NCBI GenBank assembly: GCA_032622095.1
Contig: CP136067.1
Coordinates: 201,744,181-201,808,180, forward strand
Direction: 5' to 3'
Length of the DNA: 64,000 bases
Source of the DNA: Siphonodentalium dalli
Lineage: Eukaryota > Mollusca > Scaphopoda > Gadilida > Siphonodentaliidae
The notes beneath the pieces were generated by a model. It did no database searches. It saw only the letters and a program-made list of their open reading frames with translations, and was not told where the DNA came from. The translations under genes and the position numbers were made by a program. Positions 1 through 11,194 of the stretch are shown one piece after another (the first letter of the stretch is position 1; each line of letters begins with the position of its first letter).

Positions 1-44
1 ATATACTTTTATAATTTATAATCATAGCTGAGAAAGGATTGGTC

Positions 45-424
45 TCAATATTTGAAGGTCACATTGGCTCTGCCTTTGTTGTGATCTTGTAATTTCCAAT
101 CAAAATTGTCCTCCTGGCATAAGTCTTCTAACTTATCCCGCAACTTGGGTTTGTTCTCTGGACTATTCTTTCCTTTGCCCGTAATGAAAGTAATAGTTAG
201 ACTGTTTGTCAATTTGCTGTCTTCATCAATGCATGACTTTCCTGTATTCCTCTTCTTGATTGCTTTGTATACTCTAATGAGGTGAAGTTCCTTCCAATTG
301 TGCAGGTCAATAGTTAACAGTTTAAGGTCTCTCATGCAATTATCAAGAAGTTTCAATGCCGACCAATCGTCTGGATACGGTTCATGTAATGTCTTGAATT
401 CATTTTCTCTAGCATTGTTAGTAC
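45..424 (-). CDS. Terminal exon of an Smr-like domain protein (partial gene)
   Basis: Reading leftward, an open frame runs to a TGA at 47-45. A splice acceptor (pyrimidine-rich, ending TTTTTCAG) lies at about 425-432, so the exon begins at 424 and the gene continues to higher coordinates through an intron. Numbering residues from the open frame that starts at 440, TIDLHNW (about 43-49) matches the LDLHG-type first motif of Smr domains, FITGKGKNS (about 85-93) matches the TGxGxHS-type second motif, and a final ANVTFKY gives the last strand. Smr domains are known as small nucleic-acid-binding or endonuclease modules, often at the C-terminus of larger proteins such as N4BP2. The second motif has Asn where many family members have His, and the first lacks the usual Gly after His. 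I could not find an upstream exon in the window. Domain call is by motif recognition; the parent gene is unknown. Confidence 0.55.
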
Positions 425-950
425 CTGAAAAATAGATCAAATAATAATTTCAACATATTCATAAGTTGATGATCCCCGTCAAACAAATAGCATCCCGTTA
501 TCGAATGAATAAAGGTAGTGTAGCTTATGGTTAGAAAACAGTTGAGGCATTGGTTTCTATTGAAATGACGATAAACCCCAATCAACCAACCAACCGTTGG
601 TTGATTGGGGTTTATCGTCATTTCAGCTGCTATGTCATGTCACGACTTTGTCAGTCTTACGGATGGAGGAAAGACCACACAGGGGTTTAGTTTCACCGTT
701 AATTCACACCACCGAGTGCAGAAAACACCGACCCACGGAAATCAACTGACAAATTTACCCAGATACACGACTCGTACCTTTGCGTGGATCAAGAATCTGC
801 ACTTGTTGGGGTTCGAATCAGCTTCTTCAGCGCTGGACGGCATTTGATGGAATAATGCACTGAGCACTCTGATGACTGGACAATCGGGGGGTTCCAATGA
901 GACATTATGCCAATTAGAGTCACCAAATTGTTCTCAGAATATCACTGTAC
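425..950. other. Probable intron with a perfect 28-bp hairpin
   Basis: This stretch lies upstream (minus sense) of the Smr exon and is probably its intron. Positions 562-589 are the exact reverse complement of 597-624, separated by a 7-base loop, and the inner bases CCAA/TTGG can also pair. A frame of about 80 codons on the plus strand starts inside the hairpin and resembles nothing I know. Confidence 0.5.
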
Positions 951-1082
951 CAATGTTACACTTTTTGTAGATGTATGTGTGTAACATTTTCTCTCAAAGT
1001 TTGTGTGTAGTATTTTTTTGTAAACATAAATAGGTGTAGGCTCTACAGTTTTACACATGTAACTGTGATTTCATTTATGCAT

Positions 1083-3490
1083 AGTAAAAAGCAACATCCT
1101 TTTATGTGATACGTTTGTATAATATGTATAATTTTTACAGTGTACCTTATTTTCACATAGTTGTGTAATAGCTTGCACACTTGTGTAGCATTTAATACAC
1201 ACTATGGTGTGTAGCTCATGAAACACAAGTACACATTTTATTTTTAAATGTTTGCATTATTATTTTCAAAAACATAGGAAAAACATCTGGTGTTACACAG
1301 ATTTCACATAAAATATTTTAAACAGTTTTGCAAAATTGCAACAAAACAAAATTTGAAATGTAACTAAATGTTTTAATATATAGACAATCTCCAACGAGTT
1401 ATGTTGGGATATATGATTTTATGAAACGAGTTTGATAAACGAGTCGTCGACGAGTTGTGAATCAAATTTATCAAACAAGTTTCATCGCAAGTATATCGCA
1501 TGAAAAAAGTAGAGCTTCATGCCTTTTTAACAAATCATACTCTTTAAAGGAAGCTGAAAAATGCATACATGCGCGGCGATGGCCGAGACGCTTCACAGTC
1601 CCGACAGTATTCCGCGCTCTCGCTGGAGACGAAAAATATAGTCCCCCAATTTTCCTCTTTGTTTTTGTGCATATTTTTGTTAGTGCAACGACGTTCGACA
1701 ATAATTTAACTTTAATGAACAAAGCAATAATTTTGCAATGTCTGTGTTGGTGTCAAGCGCGGCTTTTCGAAATAGTATTAATCTGCGTGGTAACTTTGTT
1801 GCGCGATGTCAGGTATCCCGGAAGTACGTGCCTAATACTGCATATTCGTCACTAGTGAGATATAAGGAATATGTATTATAAATGGCATTTTAATGATATG
1901 ATAGGGGTTTCGTGCGATATAGCAACATTTCTTATCAGAGCTGAAACAATTTGGGGACAAAATTATTGCCGGAGACGGAAGCAAAAACATCATGACTTAT
2001 CTCCCCATATTTGAGCATTCGGGGTTGATTTCTCTCAACACATAACAATTTTCTGCAAAATGAGAAGTCAAGATACATGTATGTATTCTTTTCACAATTG
2101 GAAAGTGTTTCTTATATTCTCAACTGAATCCAGAATCCAATCTGATAATATCTACCCCAGAAATGAAGTTAAAACATGGATATGACGTCACTCCTCTGTT
2201 CATTGTATAGGATAACGGATAGTTATTGATGAGATCGTACATTATTTTACAAACAACGTCCATTATTTTAATAACGGACGCTCAATATATACATAATATA
2301 TGAATGTAGCTATCTAGAAAACGATTTTCAAGTATAATAGCGCTCTGATTTATAGCTAGAAACATGACAGAAGGGAAAAACCTATAGAGCCTCATCAATC
2401 GGTGGAGTGGGTGGGGTGCTGTGTATAATTTCAGGAAAGCTAAATCGTAATCAGTATCGTCACTAAATGCTCACGAGAGTCGATAGAGAATCAAATCGAC
2501 AAGAGTAGTTCCCCCCCCCCCCTAAGTTGTATCAAATGCTCTGATAATTTTCCTTAACAAATTACTCATATTGCAATGTAATTTAACATATGAAACGTGA
2601 GAGAGAACTTAGCCCATAAATGTGTCAAATAAAAATAATTGAGGATGGCGCCAAAAACAGGGGCGTGGGAGGATGATAATCTATTAATTTTTTATATTGG
2701 CCTTATGACTCGAGCCATAAACTTCAATTACAATATATTAGAAGTTTCAGGTATTGCCATGTAACCACAATTGCACTTAGTTTATATCCAAATTAGTTTA
2801 TTACCAATAAAAACTCACAACATTACCAATCACGATATCATAGTGGCCGAAAAGTTCTACAATAATCAGCAATAATGGGTTTTCTTGGCAGTTTTGTGGA
2901 TGAGTGAGTGTGATTTACAACATCCATATATGGCGATTCCTAAATTGGAATTCCCCAACGCATGTTAACATAAACATAAATACATAGTCAGCGTGTTTCC
3001 AGGTGTGTGAAGTCAGAATCCAGTTCCCAGTACCCAGTTCAAAACGGAGTCAAAACATTAAACTATCTCATTACGGGTTTAGTTCGTTATTTTCGCAGTA
3101 ATTCACCATATATGTATGTCGGTGGGAGGGGTGTCCTCTACCCGAACCCCACATGCAATAACTTGTGCCCCCGAGGAGGGACCGAAGGGTATGGATTTTG
3201 ATTATGATTCTGAATATTACGCAATAATTCAATTCGCCAATTCTCTGGTTGTCGTTGTGTTGGTCAGGGAGGTACATGATTGGTTTGCTATTCTATTTGG
3301 GTGCAAATGTCACTGCGTCCTCTGTATATTCCCCGGGAGGGTCCGAGGAGGGGTACAGGAGAGGGCGGGCGGGTGTACAAGATAGGGTGGTCGGGGTGTC
3401 GGAAGCTGAATGTAAATCTGGGTGTGGACTTCAAATCACATAGAAACACAATTCCATTGAAAACATTCAAAAAAATTGGGAGGGACCATG
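1083..3490 (+). repeat. Diverged copy of the repeat block seen again at 47.7-48.9 and 57.3-58.6 kb
   Basis: The segment 1083-1300 (starting GCAACATCCTTTTATGTG) matches 38219-38370 and 55514-55690. The segment 1295-1850 matches 47692-48180 and 57334-57820, and 2955-3490 matches 48350-48935 and 57980-58565. In this copy the first two segments are contiguous, whereas in the right-hand copies they are separated by the T element. The region 1860-2950 has no counterpart in the other copies and no recognisable content. An open frame at 1457-1855 is partly shared with frames in the other copies but is not a recognised protein. Confidence 0.7.
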
Positions 3491-4160
3491 AAGAGCGTTT
3501 CTGATTTTGAATAGGACTCCGGAAAGCCAGTTTGTTGTTTCCTTAATCAATCGCAGTCTGTTGGGGAGAAGAAGTGGAACATTTGGTGTCCAATCGCTCC
3601 AAAGATTCTCTACACTATCCCCACTTCAAATCCCTTAGGACCCTTGGGGAGGCCCCCGAGAGGGGCAGATTTCGAATTGGACTCTGGAAACCAATTGGGA
3701 GCCAGAGGCTGGTTCGCTGTTTTAGCAGTAACTCTCAATGTGTCGGTGGGAGGGGGTCCATAAGTTGTATTCTCGACCATTGGCGTATCCTCTACCAGAC
3801 CGCACGTCATGTGATTTATAGCCCCTGGGGAGGTCCCTCCCATTTTTGTGTGAATTTTTCTATGGGATAATGTTTCTATGTGGTTTGAAGCTTACAAACA
3901 GTTTCACATTCAACTTCCGACTCACGATCGCTCTTCTCCTGCACCCCCCTGATCCTCCCGGGGAAAACCCATCGTGCACCTCCAGGCCAACACATCGACA
4001 GCAAATTGGATTCTGGCGTACTATTAAGAGTCCTATTCGAAATCGCTCCTTCCTGGTCTCTCTCCGGGGGCTATAAGTCATGTGATCTGGTAGAGGTGCC
4101 CACAATGATCAAGAACAAAACTCCTGCACTCCCTCCCACCGACATATTGAAAGTTAATGT
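3490..4160. repeat. Inverted fragments of the same repeat block
   Basis: The interval 3630-3860 is a second forward fragment related to 3110-3490 (shared GGTGGGAGGG and CCTCTACC pieces). The interval 3845-4145 is the same sequence in reverse orientation, so forward and reverse copies abut head to head near 3850. The matching intact version is at 48530-48935. There is no convincing coding sequence. Confidence 0.6.
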
Positions 4161-4194
4161 GAACAACAATATTTTAAGGGGGGAGGGGTGTATT

Positions 4195-6580
4195 TCAAAT
4201 CCAATTAAATATGGTATTGTTCAAAATGAGATAAATTCCTTGAGGCGTATGATATATATACGTAACTAGTTTTTTAAACCTATATATATATATATATATT
4301 ATCTCACGTGACTATCTAAGACTAAAACACGCTTGTGATTGGTTGCTTGACATTCACTATTATCGATAGTGTCGTCTACGGCACGATAGTGGGCCTCCTA
4401 AATTTAGCACACCCACTATCGCTTGGAAAATTCAGAAATCTATTTTTAACATGCCCATTATTCCGGGGAGGTAATTTGAAAGTCATCTCCGCCTCGATGC
4501 GAAAGTTCAACATGTTTTTATCCAAAATGTCTTTGTAATCGACAACTAAAGCACAATAAATTATCGTAAGCAAATTATTTGTGATGTTTTACCCATGTTT
4601 GATATGGCGATTTATCACGTTCCTTTCTCCGGTGATCACAATATCGCATCGATATTTCTGTGTATTTCCTTAGTTCACGCTACTAAATTGTTTGAGCGAA
4701 TCTTCAGTTTGTTTTCAGTAAAAAAAGTATTGTTTAACAACAACAATAACAACAATGTCTGCTTTCCATTGCTAGTCAAAATGGCAATAATAATTCCTGA
4801 GGAAGAAAATTTAAGATTTGCCCAATTAGAAGCTGGGCAATTTATTGAAGAAAATTTGACAAGCAAAAACACAAAATTCTGGCTTTTGGTCGATTATCAT
4901 TGAGTGAAATTCTCTTCCGCGGGAACAGAAAATCATAGCCTACGTAACTATGATCTGGGTATTTTTATGCTGCTGATATTTGTGCAGTAAATGCAGGATT
5001 ATCGTTTGAAAAAAAATAAAGAAAAGGGCGCATTTGTTGTCACAGACTGGTGTATCGGATGAAGTTTTAAGGGAAAATTGAAGTTCAAATAGGCTTTAAC
5101 CATGGCCGGCGGGACTTCTAGTTAACACTGTCACCTATGGAAAATAATTAGTTGTTTGAAACCTATAAGCAGAAAATTCAGTTTAGAAATATTGTTCAGG
5201 GCATTGAATTTGAAAGCACTTATAAACAAAGTATGTCTTGTTTTGTTGAGCTATTGTATTTTTACGCCCTACCGACCCATTTTCAGATTATGCGACACAA
5301 TTGTGAACCATCTGTTGTCTGAACATCAACTTTTTCCAGAAGTGTAATTTTATGAAATCATCATCAGTTTTGTGGACCTTTAATTTTCAAAATAGCATGA
5401 CCGAGGTGATAGAAGTTTCTCTGATAGGAATTCATCTCAAACTCCTGAAAAGTACGGAAATTTAAAAGGATATCTGCCTATCATTGAACCAAATCATCGT
5501 CGGATGGTAAAATTTTGAGGGGGGGGGGGGGGGACATTTTCAAATCCAATTAAATATGGTATTGTTTAAAATGAGATAAATCACTTAATGCGTATGATAG
5601 ATATACGTAACTTATTAAGTTTTCGTAAACTTATATATATGCCTTTCTATCGTGTATGTTATGCGCGCGAGTCGGATTTTACTAATTAAATTATGATGAA
5701 AAACTTTGAATTTTGGGTGTGGTCACATTTGTGGTCATAATGTTCCCATTATTAAGGGAGTGGACTTATGACATGCGATAATGTACAGTATATATGTCTA
5801 TGACATGCAAGACACGAGACATTTGTATCTGTTCTGCTAAATTGTGCTTCCAGAGTTATCAGGATGCGGATATCGGTGTTATTTCTTACCCTAATAAAAT
5901 TTGGTTAATTTTAAAACGGGGTATGTGGGTTAAAGGACTCCTGGCAGATAATAGGATGTCCAATGGTCGCTATATTTCAATTGAATCACAGTGAAGTTTT
6001 TTATGTAAAATTGGCGCAGTTTACACGATCAAAGTTCGATTTCCCTTACAATTATAGGTTACAAGCAACTAATTATATAGATTTAAGCTTCTTGAATTTG
6101 TGAAGGGAATATCGTGTCAGCATAATACAAAATTCTGGCTGCTGATTGGTTGATTATTATTGAGTAAAATTTCGGTACGTGGGAATAGAAAATCATAGCC
6201 TACGTAAATATGGCGATTATTTTTGTTTAGGTGGCCATGAAGAGTGTGGTGGGTTCCTAAGTTACGGAAGTGGTCTGGGTATGTTTATGCTGCTGATTTT
6301 TGTGCAGAAAATGGGGGTAGTTGTGGAAATGCAAGATTATCGTTTGAAAGAAAATACTGAAAAGGGTGCTTTTGTTTATCACAGACTGGTGTATCGGATG
6401 ATGTTATAAGAGAAAAATTGACCACTTGAAGTTCAAATAGGCTTTAACCATGGCCGGTGGGACTTATAGTTAACAATGTCGTCTATGGAAAATAATTAGT
6501 TGTTTGAAACCTATAAGCAGAAAATTCACATTTTTCAAATATCGTTCAGGGCATGGAATTTGAAAGCACTTATAAACACC
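4195..6580 (+). repeat. Local direct duplication, two diverged copies about 1.3 kb apart
   Basis: The piece 4195-4270 (CAAATCCAATTAAATATGG and following) recurs at 5545-5620. The piece 4870-5230 recurs at 6125-6580 with substitutions and small indels, including the shared stretches AAAATCATAGCCTACGTAA and CCTATAAGCAGAAAATTCA. A poly-G run (about 5518-5533) sits at the junction. No gene is recognised; several short open frames are not shared in frame between the copies. Confidence 0.65.
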
Positions 6581-6587
6581 CCCTACC

Positions 6588-7050
6588 AAAATTTAGCTAC
6601 ACTAATGTTTCTAGTTAAACTAGATATTAGCTACTAATTGTACTAAAAATACACTCAACTGTTAGCTATAATTTAGCTATACTAGATAATAGCTAAGAAT
6701 TACATGAAATCTAGCTAAAACTTTAGTTAATATCTAGTGTAGCTAGAACTTAGCTAATAATATATGCTAGAACTTAGCTAACATATCAGTTAGTTTTTAG
6801 TTTGATAGAAGGTTTGGCCCCAAGGATGTTCCAATATGCTAGAACTTAGCTAATTCAACATAGAAAATATCATTCTGTGCTAGAATTTGGCTAATTTGAC
6901 ACAAAGTTTATGAAAACTGCACCTAGCTGAAAAGTAGCTAATCCAACTTAGAATTGAGACACATATAGTGAACTTAACTAGAATCCAGCTAGTTTAACAC
7001 AAACGAATTACAATAAAATTCCACCTAGCTAAAAGTTAGCTTATCTAACT
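6588..7050. repeat. TAGCTA-rich tract
   Basis: AGCT occurs 15 times in about 460 bases, nearly always inside TAGCTA, TTAGCTA or TAGCTAA; base composition alone would predict about two. Spacing is irregular, so this is not a simple microsatellite. Variants such as CTAGAACTTAGCTAA recur. No open frame is supported. Confidence 0.75.
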
Positions 7051-7130
7051 TATTCACCGATGGCCGGTCTGCATCTACAAATACGGTCATAAAGCCGACA
7101 CTGTACTGACAGTGAAGTGAGAATTCAGCT

Positions 7131-7545
7131 TTGTTCAGTTTACATCATTGTGTGGATGGTGGGGGTGATGGCTGGGGGGGGGGGGGGGGGGGGGGGGGGG
7201 TTGAGGTGTTTCTAGGGGTATTTGAGGCGGTCCACCCACCCATGCCGTCAAATCAGCCGAAATCCTTACCTTTCTCGAAAATGGTCCATACCCCATTTTC
7301 ACCCCCTCGGTGGTGATGGGTGGGGTCAATGGTGTTTCTAGGGGTATTTGGGGCGAGCCACCCACTCATGCCATCAATTCAGCCAAAATCATTACCGTTC
7401 TCGAAAATGGTCCATACCCAATTTTCACCCCCTGGGGGGTGGTAATCCCCAGGGGTGATGGATGGGGTAGGGTGTTTCTAGGGGGTATTTGGGGCGGGCC
7501 ACCCACCCATACCATCAAATCAGCCGAAAGAGACATTTTGAGAAT
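7131..7545 (+). repeat. G-run plus three-unit minisatellite (about 130 bp unit)
   Basis: A 27-base G run (7174-7200) is followed by three tandem units that each contain GGTGTTTCTAGGGG, a GCCACCCAC-type segment, CAAATCAGCCGAAA and a TCGAAAATGGTCCATACCC segment. Unit starts are near 7205, 7332 and 7469. Open frames across it are a by-product of the repeat. Confidence 0.75.
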
Positions 7546-7796
7546 AAGGAATGGGGAATAAGTTCCAAATGTCATGTTTGTTTTAAAATGTTTGAGAACG
7601 CTGCCCACACTTATAGGTAGGTACACTTATGGAACTTTGGAAAGATTTGTCTACACTTACGCCACACTTATCGGACTTTGGTAGTTTGGATATGTTCAGG
7701 AATTCTGCTCACAACTTCACATTCATATAAGTTTTGTCCAATGCGGCTTAATATACTTTTTCAATTTTCTTTTTATTCTAATAGTAATAAGGCCGT

Positions 7797-8119
7797 GGCT
7801 AAAGAACGGTATACCGCTCTTTAGTACCAAACGCTAAAGAGCGGTATACCGCGCTTTAGCTATATGGGCCCTGATACGCTAAAGAGCGGTATACCGCTCT
7901 TTAGCATTTGGTGCTAAAGAATGGTATACTGCTCTTTAGTGACAAATGCTAAAGAATGGTATACTGCTCTTTAGCCCTCAGTGCTAAAGAGCGGTCCAGG
8001 TTGGATGAGCGGCATGTGCGTTGCCAAGATATTTTGCGCATTGCGCCAACACATAACGTTATAATCCGTACCGCTCTTTAACCCTAAGCACAAAAGAGCG
8101 GTATACCATTCTTTAGCCA
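7797..8119. repeat. Array of 28-bp palindromes, possibly a small MITE
   Basis: Five 28-bp palindromes with the half-site GCTAAAGAGCGGTA occur at 7798-7825, 7833-7860, 7878-7905 (perfect), 7913-7940 and 7948-7975, followed by a half copy at 7983-7995 and a degenerate copy at about 8090-8117. The outermost ends (TGGCTAAAGAACGGTATACC on the left, its near reverse complement on the right) make the whole array an inverted-repeat unit. Starts are spaced 35, 45, 35 and 35 bp. Confidence 0.85.
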
Positions 8120-8215
8120 CTTCGTGGTAATAAACTTAATTAATATTTTGTGCTAAAATAAAAAGATTGCATTTGCATATTGTGTTTTGGGCATTTTAGT
8201 AACCCATATCACCCC

Positions 8216-9093
8216 ATGCATCCGGATATACCCGTAGCGGAAGACATGCCCGTAGCGGAATAACCACATGGTCCGCGATTTGCACACCGTTCACGGTTAG
8301 AAACATGTTTCACCGAAACCAACACATACCAGTGGTTGACGGTGGTGGTACCATTTGTGGCTATAATTTACCCAACTGTACATAAAACTTCATTAAACAT
8401 GGACGCAGTTTAATCCTATTTTATAGCGAAGTTAGGCCAAACATTGTGGCAAAATTTGCATTTCTTACATAAAATTACTATTTCTGTGGTAACAGCCCAG
8501 ACAACATAGTCTTTGCATACATTGCTATTTCCGCGGATATTCCCTAAATATAATAGACAATATTTTCAGTTATGTTTCTACATTTTTCATAGTAAAAAAT
8601 TACTATATATGCAGGTCATAGCAAGAAAATATGGTATGTCTATAGCAGTGGTTTTACGTTTGCTATAGACATTCCCCAAAATCAAGTGAGTGTATCCATG
8701 GAAACTAATTTTTCGGGCACTAATATGATAGACATCGCAAACATGTCCAGTTCATTTTGAAGCTAAGATATCATACTTTGAGAGACTGTATGTTATATAA
8801 TGTGTCAATGCAAAGATTCATTACAATTTGATAAAACCTTATATCGAGTAAGTTTTCAGGTCATAATTTTTGTATAAAACCCGATTATCGAACAGTAATA
8901 TGCAAATTGCGGAAACCACAACCGCTCATTTCTGTAGACCGATTATCGCTGTTAACGTTTAAAAAAAATCAAGGTAAAGTAAACCGTGTTTTTATGAAAT
9001 AACTTACGACAACTAAGGACGATGTGCAAATCGCGAGCCATGTGGTTATTCCGCTACGGGCATGTCTTCCGCTACGGGCATATCCGGATGCAT
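8216..9093. mobile_element. Non-autonomous TIR element, about 878 bp
   Basis: Near-perfect terminal inverted repeats of about 70 bp begin ATGCATCCGGATAT on both ends. Each arm contains two copies of CCCGTAGCGGAA separated by GACATG, then AATAACCACATGG and GCGATTTGCACA. There is no transposase frame inside. Because ATGCAT is itself palindromic, the exact target duplication cannot be read. Confidence 0.8.
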
Positions 9094-9395
9094 ATACAAT
9101 TTATTAACTGTAATAATTTTTGTCATGGGGGGGGGGGGGGGGGGGGGGGGTAGTAAAAAATTTGCAGGAAGGAATGCCGTTTTTTTTGCATCTGGCATTT
9201 TTGGGGACCCACCACCCCCAAACCTGCAAAAAAAAAATGTCTACTCCCAATTTTTTTTTCATCCCACCCCCCCAAATTTCACTAAAATTGGTCTAAAATC
9301 GCATAAACTCTACTGATATCATTCATATGACTGGGAATGATCTCAATTAGTTCAATTAATAGTTTAACCTGTTTCAAAAGCTGTTTTAATTGAAA
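9094..9395. other. Spacer with a 24-base G run
   Basis: A G run at 9127-9150 is followed by A/C-rich low-complexity sequence to about 9260 and then ordinary AT-rich sequence. No gene or element end is recognised. Confidence 0.6.
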
Positions 9396-9957
9396 ACAAG
9401 AGCATCGCTAGGGCGTGGCAAAAACCGCCCTTTAGCCATTTCGAATTGACTATCGCAAAATAAGATAATACTTTGAGCTTACATTTGAAGAAAATCTGAT
9501 ATACCCCTAATTTCAATGCCAAAATGTGGTCAAATTCTAATTCGAAAAATGGCCATAACTCATGTAAAAATAATTAAGACAGAACCTATATTCAAAATTG
9601 GTGTTTAGTTTTAGCTGGGAAATACACATACCAGCCTTGGTTCAGCTCAAATAATCAAAACTGGAGTTATTGGCCGGAAACCAAAATGTTATGAAATTGG
9701 TCAAATTCTAAGTTGAAAAAGGGTTGTAACTCATGTAAAAATAAATGGACGGAACCCATATTCGAACTTGGCCTGTATCTTTAGCTGGGAAATACACATA
9801 CCAACTTTGGTTCAGATCAAATAATCCAAACTGGAGTTATCGATCGGAAACCAAAAATGTTAATGGATGGACGGACGGACGGATGGACAGATGGACGGCA
9901 CACGACAGACAGACAGATAACATAATACGACCTTTTTTCAAAAAGGGCGTATAAAAA
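9396..9957 (+). repeat. Pearl-like repeat element with 3' terminal hairpin
   Basis: It begins ACAAGAGCATCGCTAGGGCG, where GGGCG can pair with the CGCCC just downstream. It continues with two core units (9540-9690 and 9700-9860; shared AACTCATGTAAAAATAA, ACCCATATTCGAA and ACACATACCA), then a GGAC/ACAG microsatellite (about 9866-9920) and a hairpin (TACG...AAAAAGGGCGTA) followed by an A-rich tail. The head motif recurs at 35483, 50081, 52767 and 59716. Confidence 0.7.
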
Positions 9958-10014
9958 ATGTATTATAAATTGCTGATCTGATCTGATTTTTTTCACTTGT
10001 TAACAAGAAAAAAA

Positions 10015-11080
10015 AGTGGCCGCAGAGACTCCAGACAAGATGGCGTCCATCATGGCAGCCATTTTTTTAAAATGCACCAGGTCTCTTTGATCGCCATTAT
10101 AGTAAAGATGATAGCACATGCGGTCTTGTCTTCCGCTCGATTCGTTATGATAATATACAACCCTTACAAATTAGCCAAAAATCCGACCCCAGAATCCAAG
10201 ATGGCCGCCGAAATGTGAAAATATGCTATTTTTCTGACATGTTACCACCTTTCGTTTGTCTCTGTGGGAAAATGTTAGAATGTTTGCGTCATGTTATACA
10301 TTTATCATATAGAGGAGTCATTGGCGAATACATGGGTACCATAATATGCATTCATTGCGGGAAATTTTTGTCCGATATCACGTTTTCCCAAATGCCGGTA
10401 TTATAGGTCAAAGCCGAATCTCCGTTAATAACGCTATGTTATGTTTCGAATCAATGAATGTTATTGCTATTATAACAACACCCATGCATATATATTTGCA
10501 GGAGATACTCGAGCTAGGATTCCTCTTATACCTGAGTTGAGGAATATTTACTCAAATCCAAGATGGCGGCCAAAATGGCCACCAGAAATAAAAAAAGGCC
10601 GAAAATCGCCGATTTTAACATCAGTGAGCATTATTGTCATGACAACTCCACACCTGCTTACTATTGTAAGTTGGGAACACTTAGGCGAAGAACTTTCCTT
10701 GTACCATATCCAAATAAAAGTCCCCCAAATCCAAAATGGCGCCCACAATGGCGGACAGATTTTGAAAAATGACCGAAATTCCCTCATATTCACATCATTG
10801 GGCATTATTGTCGAGACAACTCCATCCATGCGTACAGTTGAGTTGGAAATACTGAGGTGAAGTAATTACCTTACATCTCATGCAAGAAATTGTTTTCCAA
10901 ATCAAAGATGGCGGCCAAAATGGCGACCGAAATTTGAAAATAAGTTTTCAAATTTACTTTACTTTCTTAGGATGGGCGTTATTGTTTCGCGACTTCTACC
11001 CACCATTACGTGTTGATATGTATGAATTATTCATTAGGGTTTGGCAAGTGATACTCACAGTCAATATGGCGGCCAACTGG
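10015..11080 (+). repeat. Tandem array of ATGGCGGCC-type units
   Basis: About six units spaced roughly 160-185 bp each carry one or two ATGGC cores, including the exact sequences CCAAGATGGCGGCC near 10558 and AAAGATGGCGGCC near 10904, and usually a second nearby core (AAAATGGCC, AAAATGGCG). Open frames here run through the repeat and are not conserved between units. It is related in style, but not in most of its sequence, to the arrays at 30-35, 51-52 and 61-64 kb. Confidence 0.75.
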
Positions 11081-11194
11081 CGGGCAGAAATTGAAAATAA
11101 GCCGATATTATCACATACTAATTTAAACTTTTTGTCATAATATTGATTTGTATAAACGAAACGGTACATAATATAAGCCATATATTAGTTCCAA

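Noticed and set aside
808-824. GGGTTCGAATC, a B-box-like word
   Set aside because: No matching A-box or cloverleaf upstream.
4595-4903. 102-codon frame with an Asn run
   Set aside because: Low-complexity ACA/AAC tract in a duplicated repeat; the second copy near 6120 does not keep the frame.
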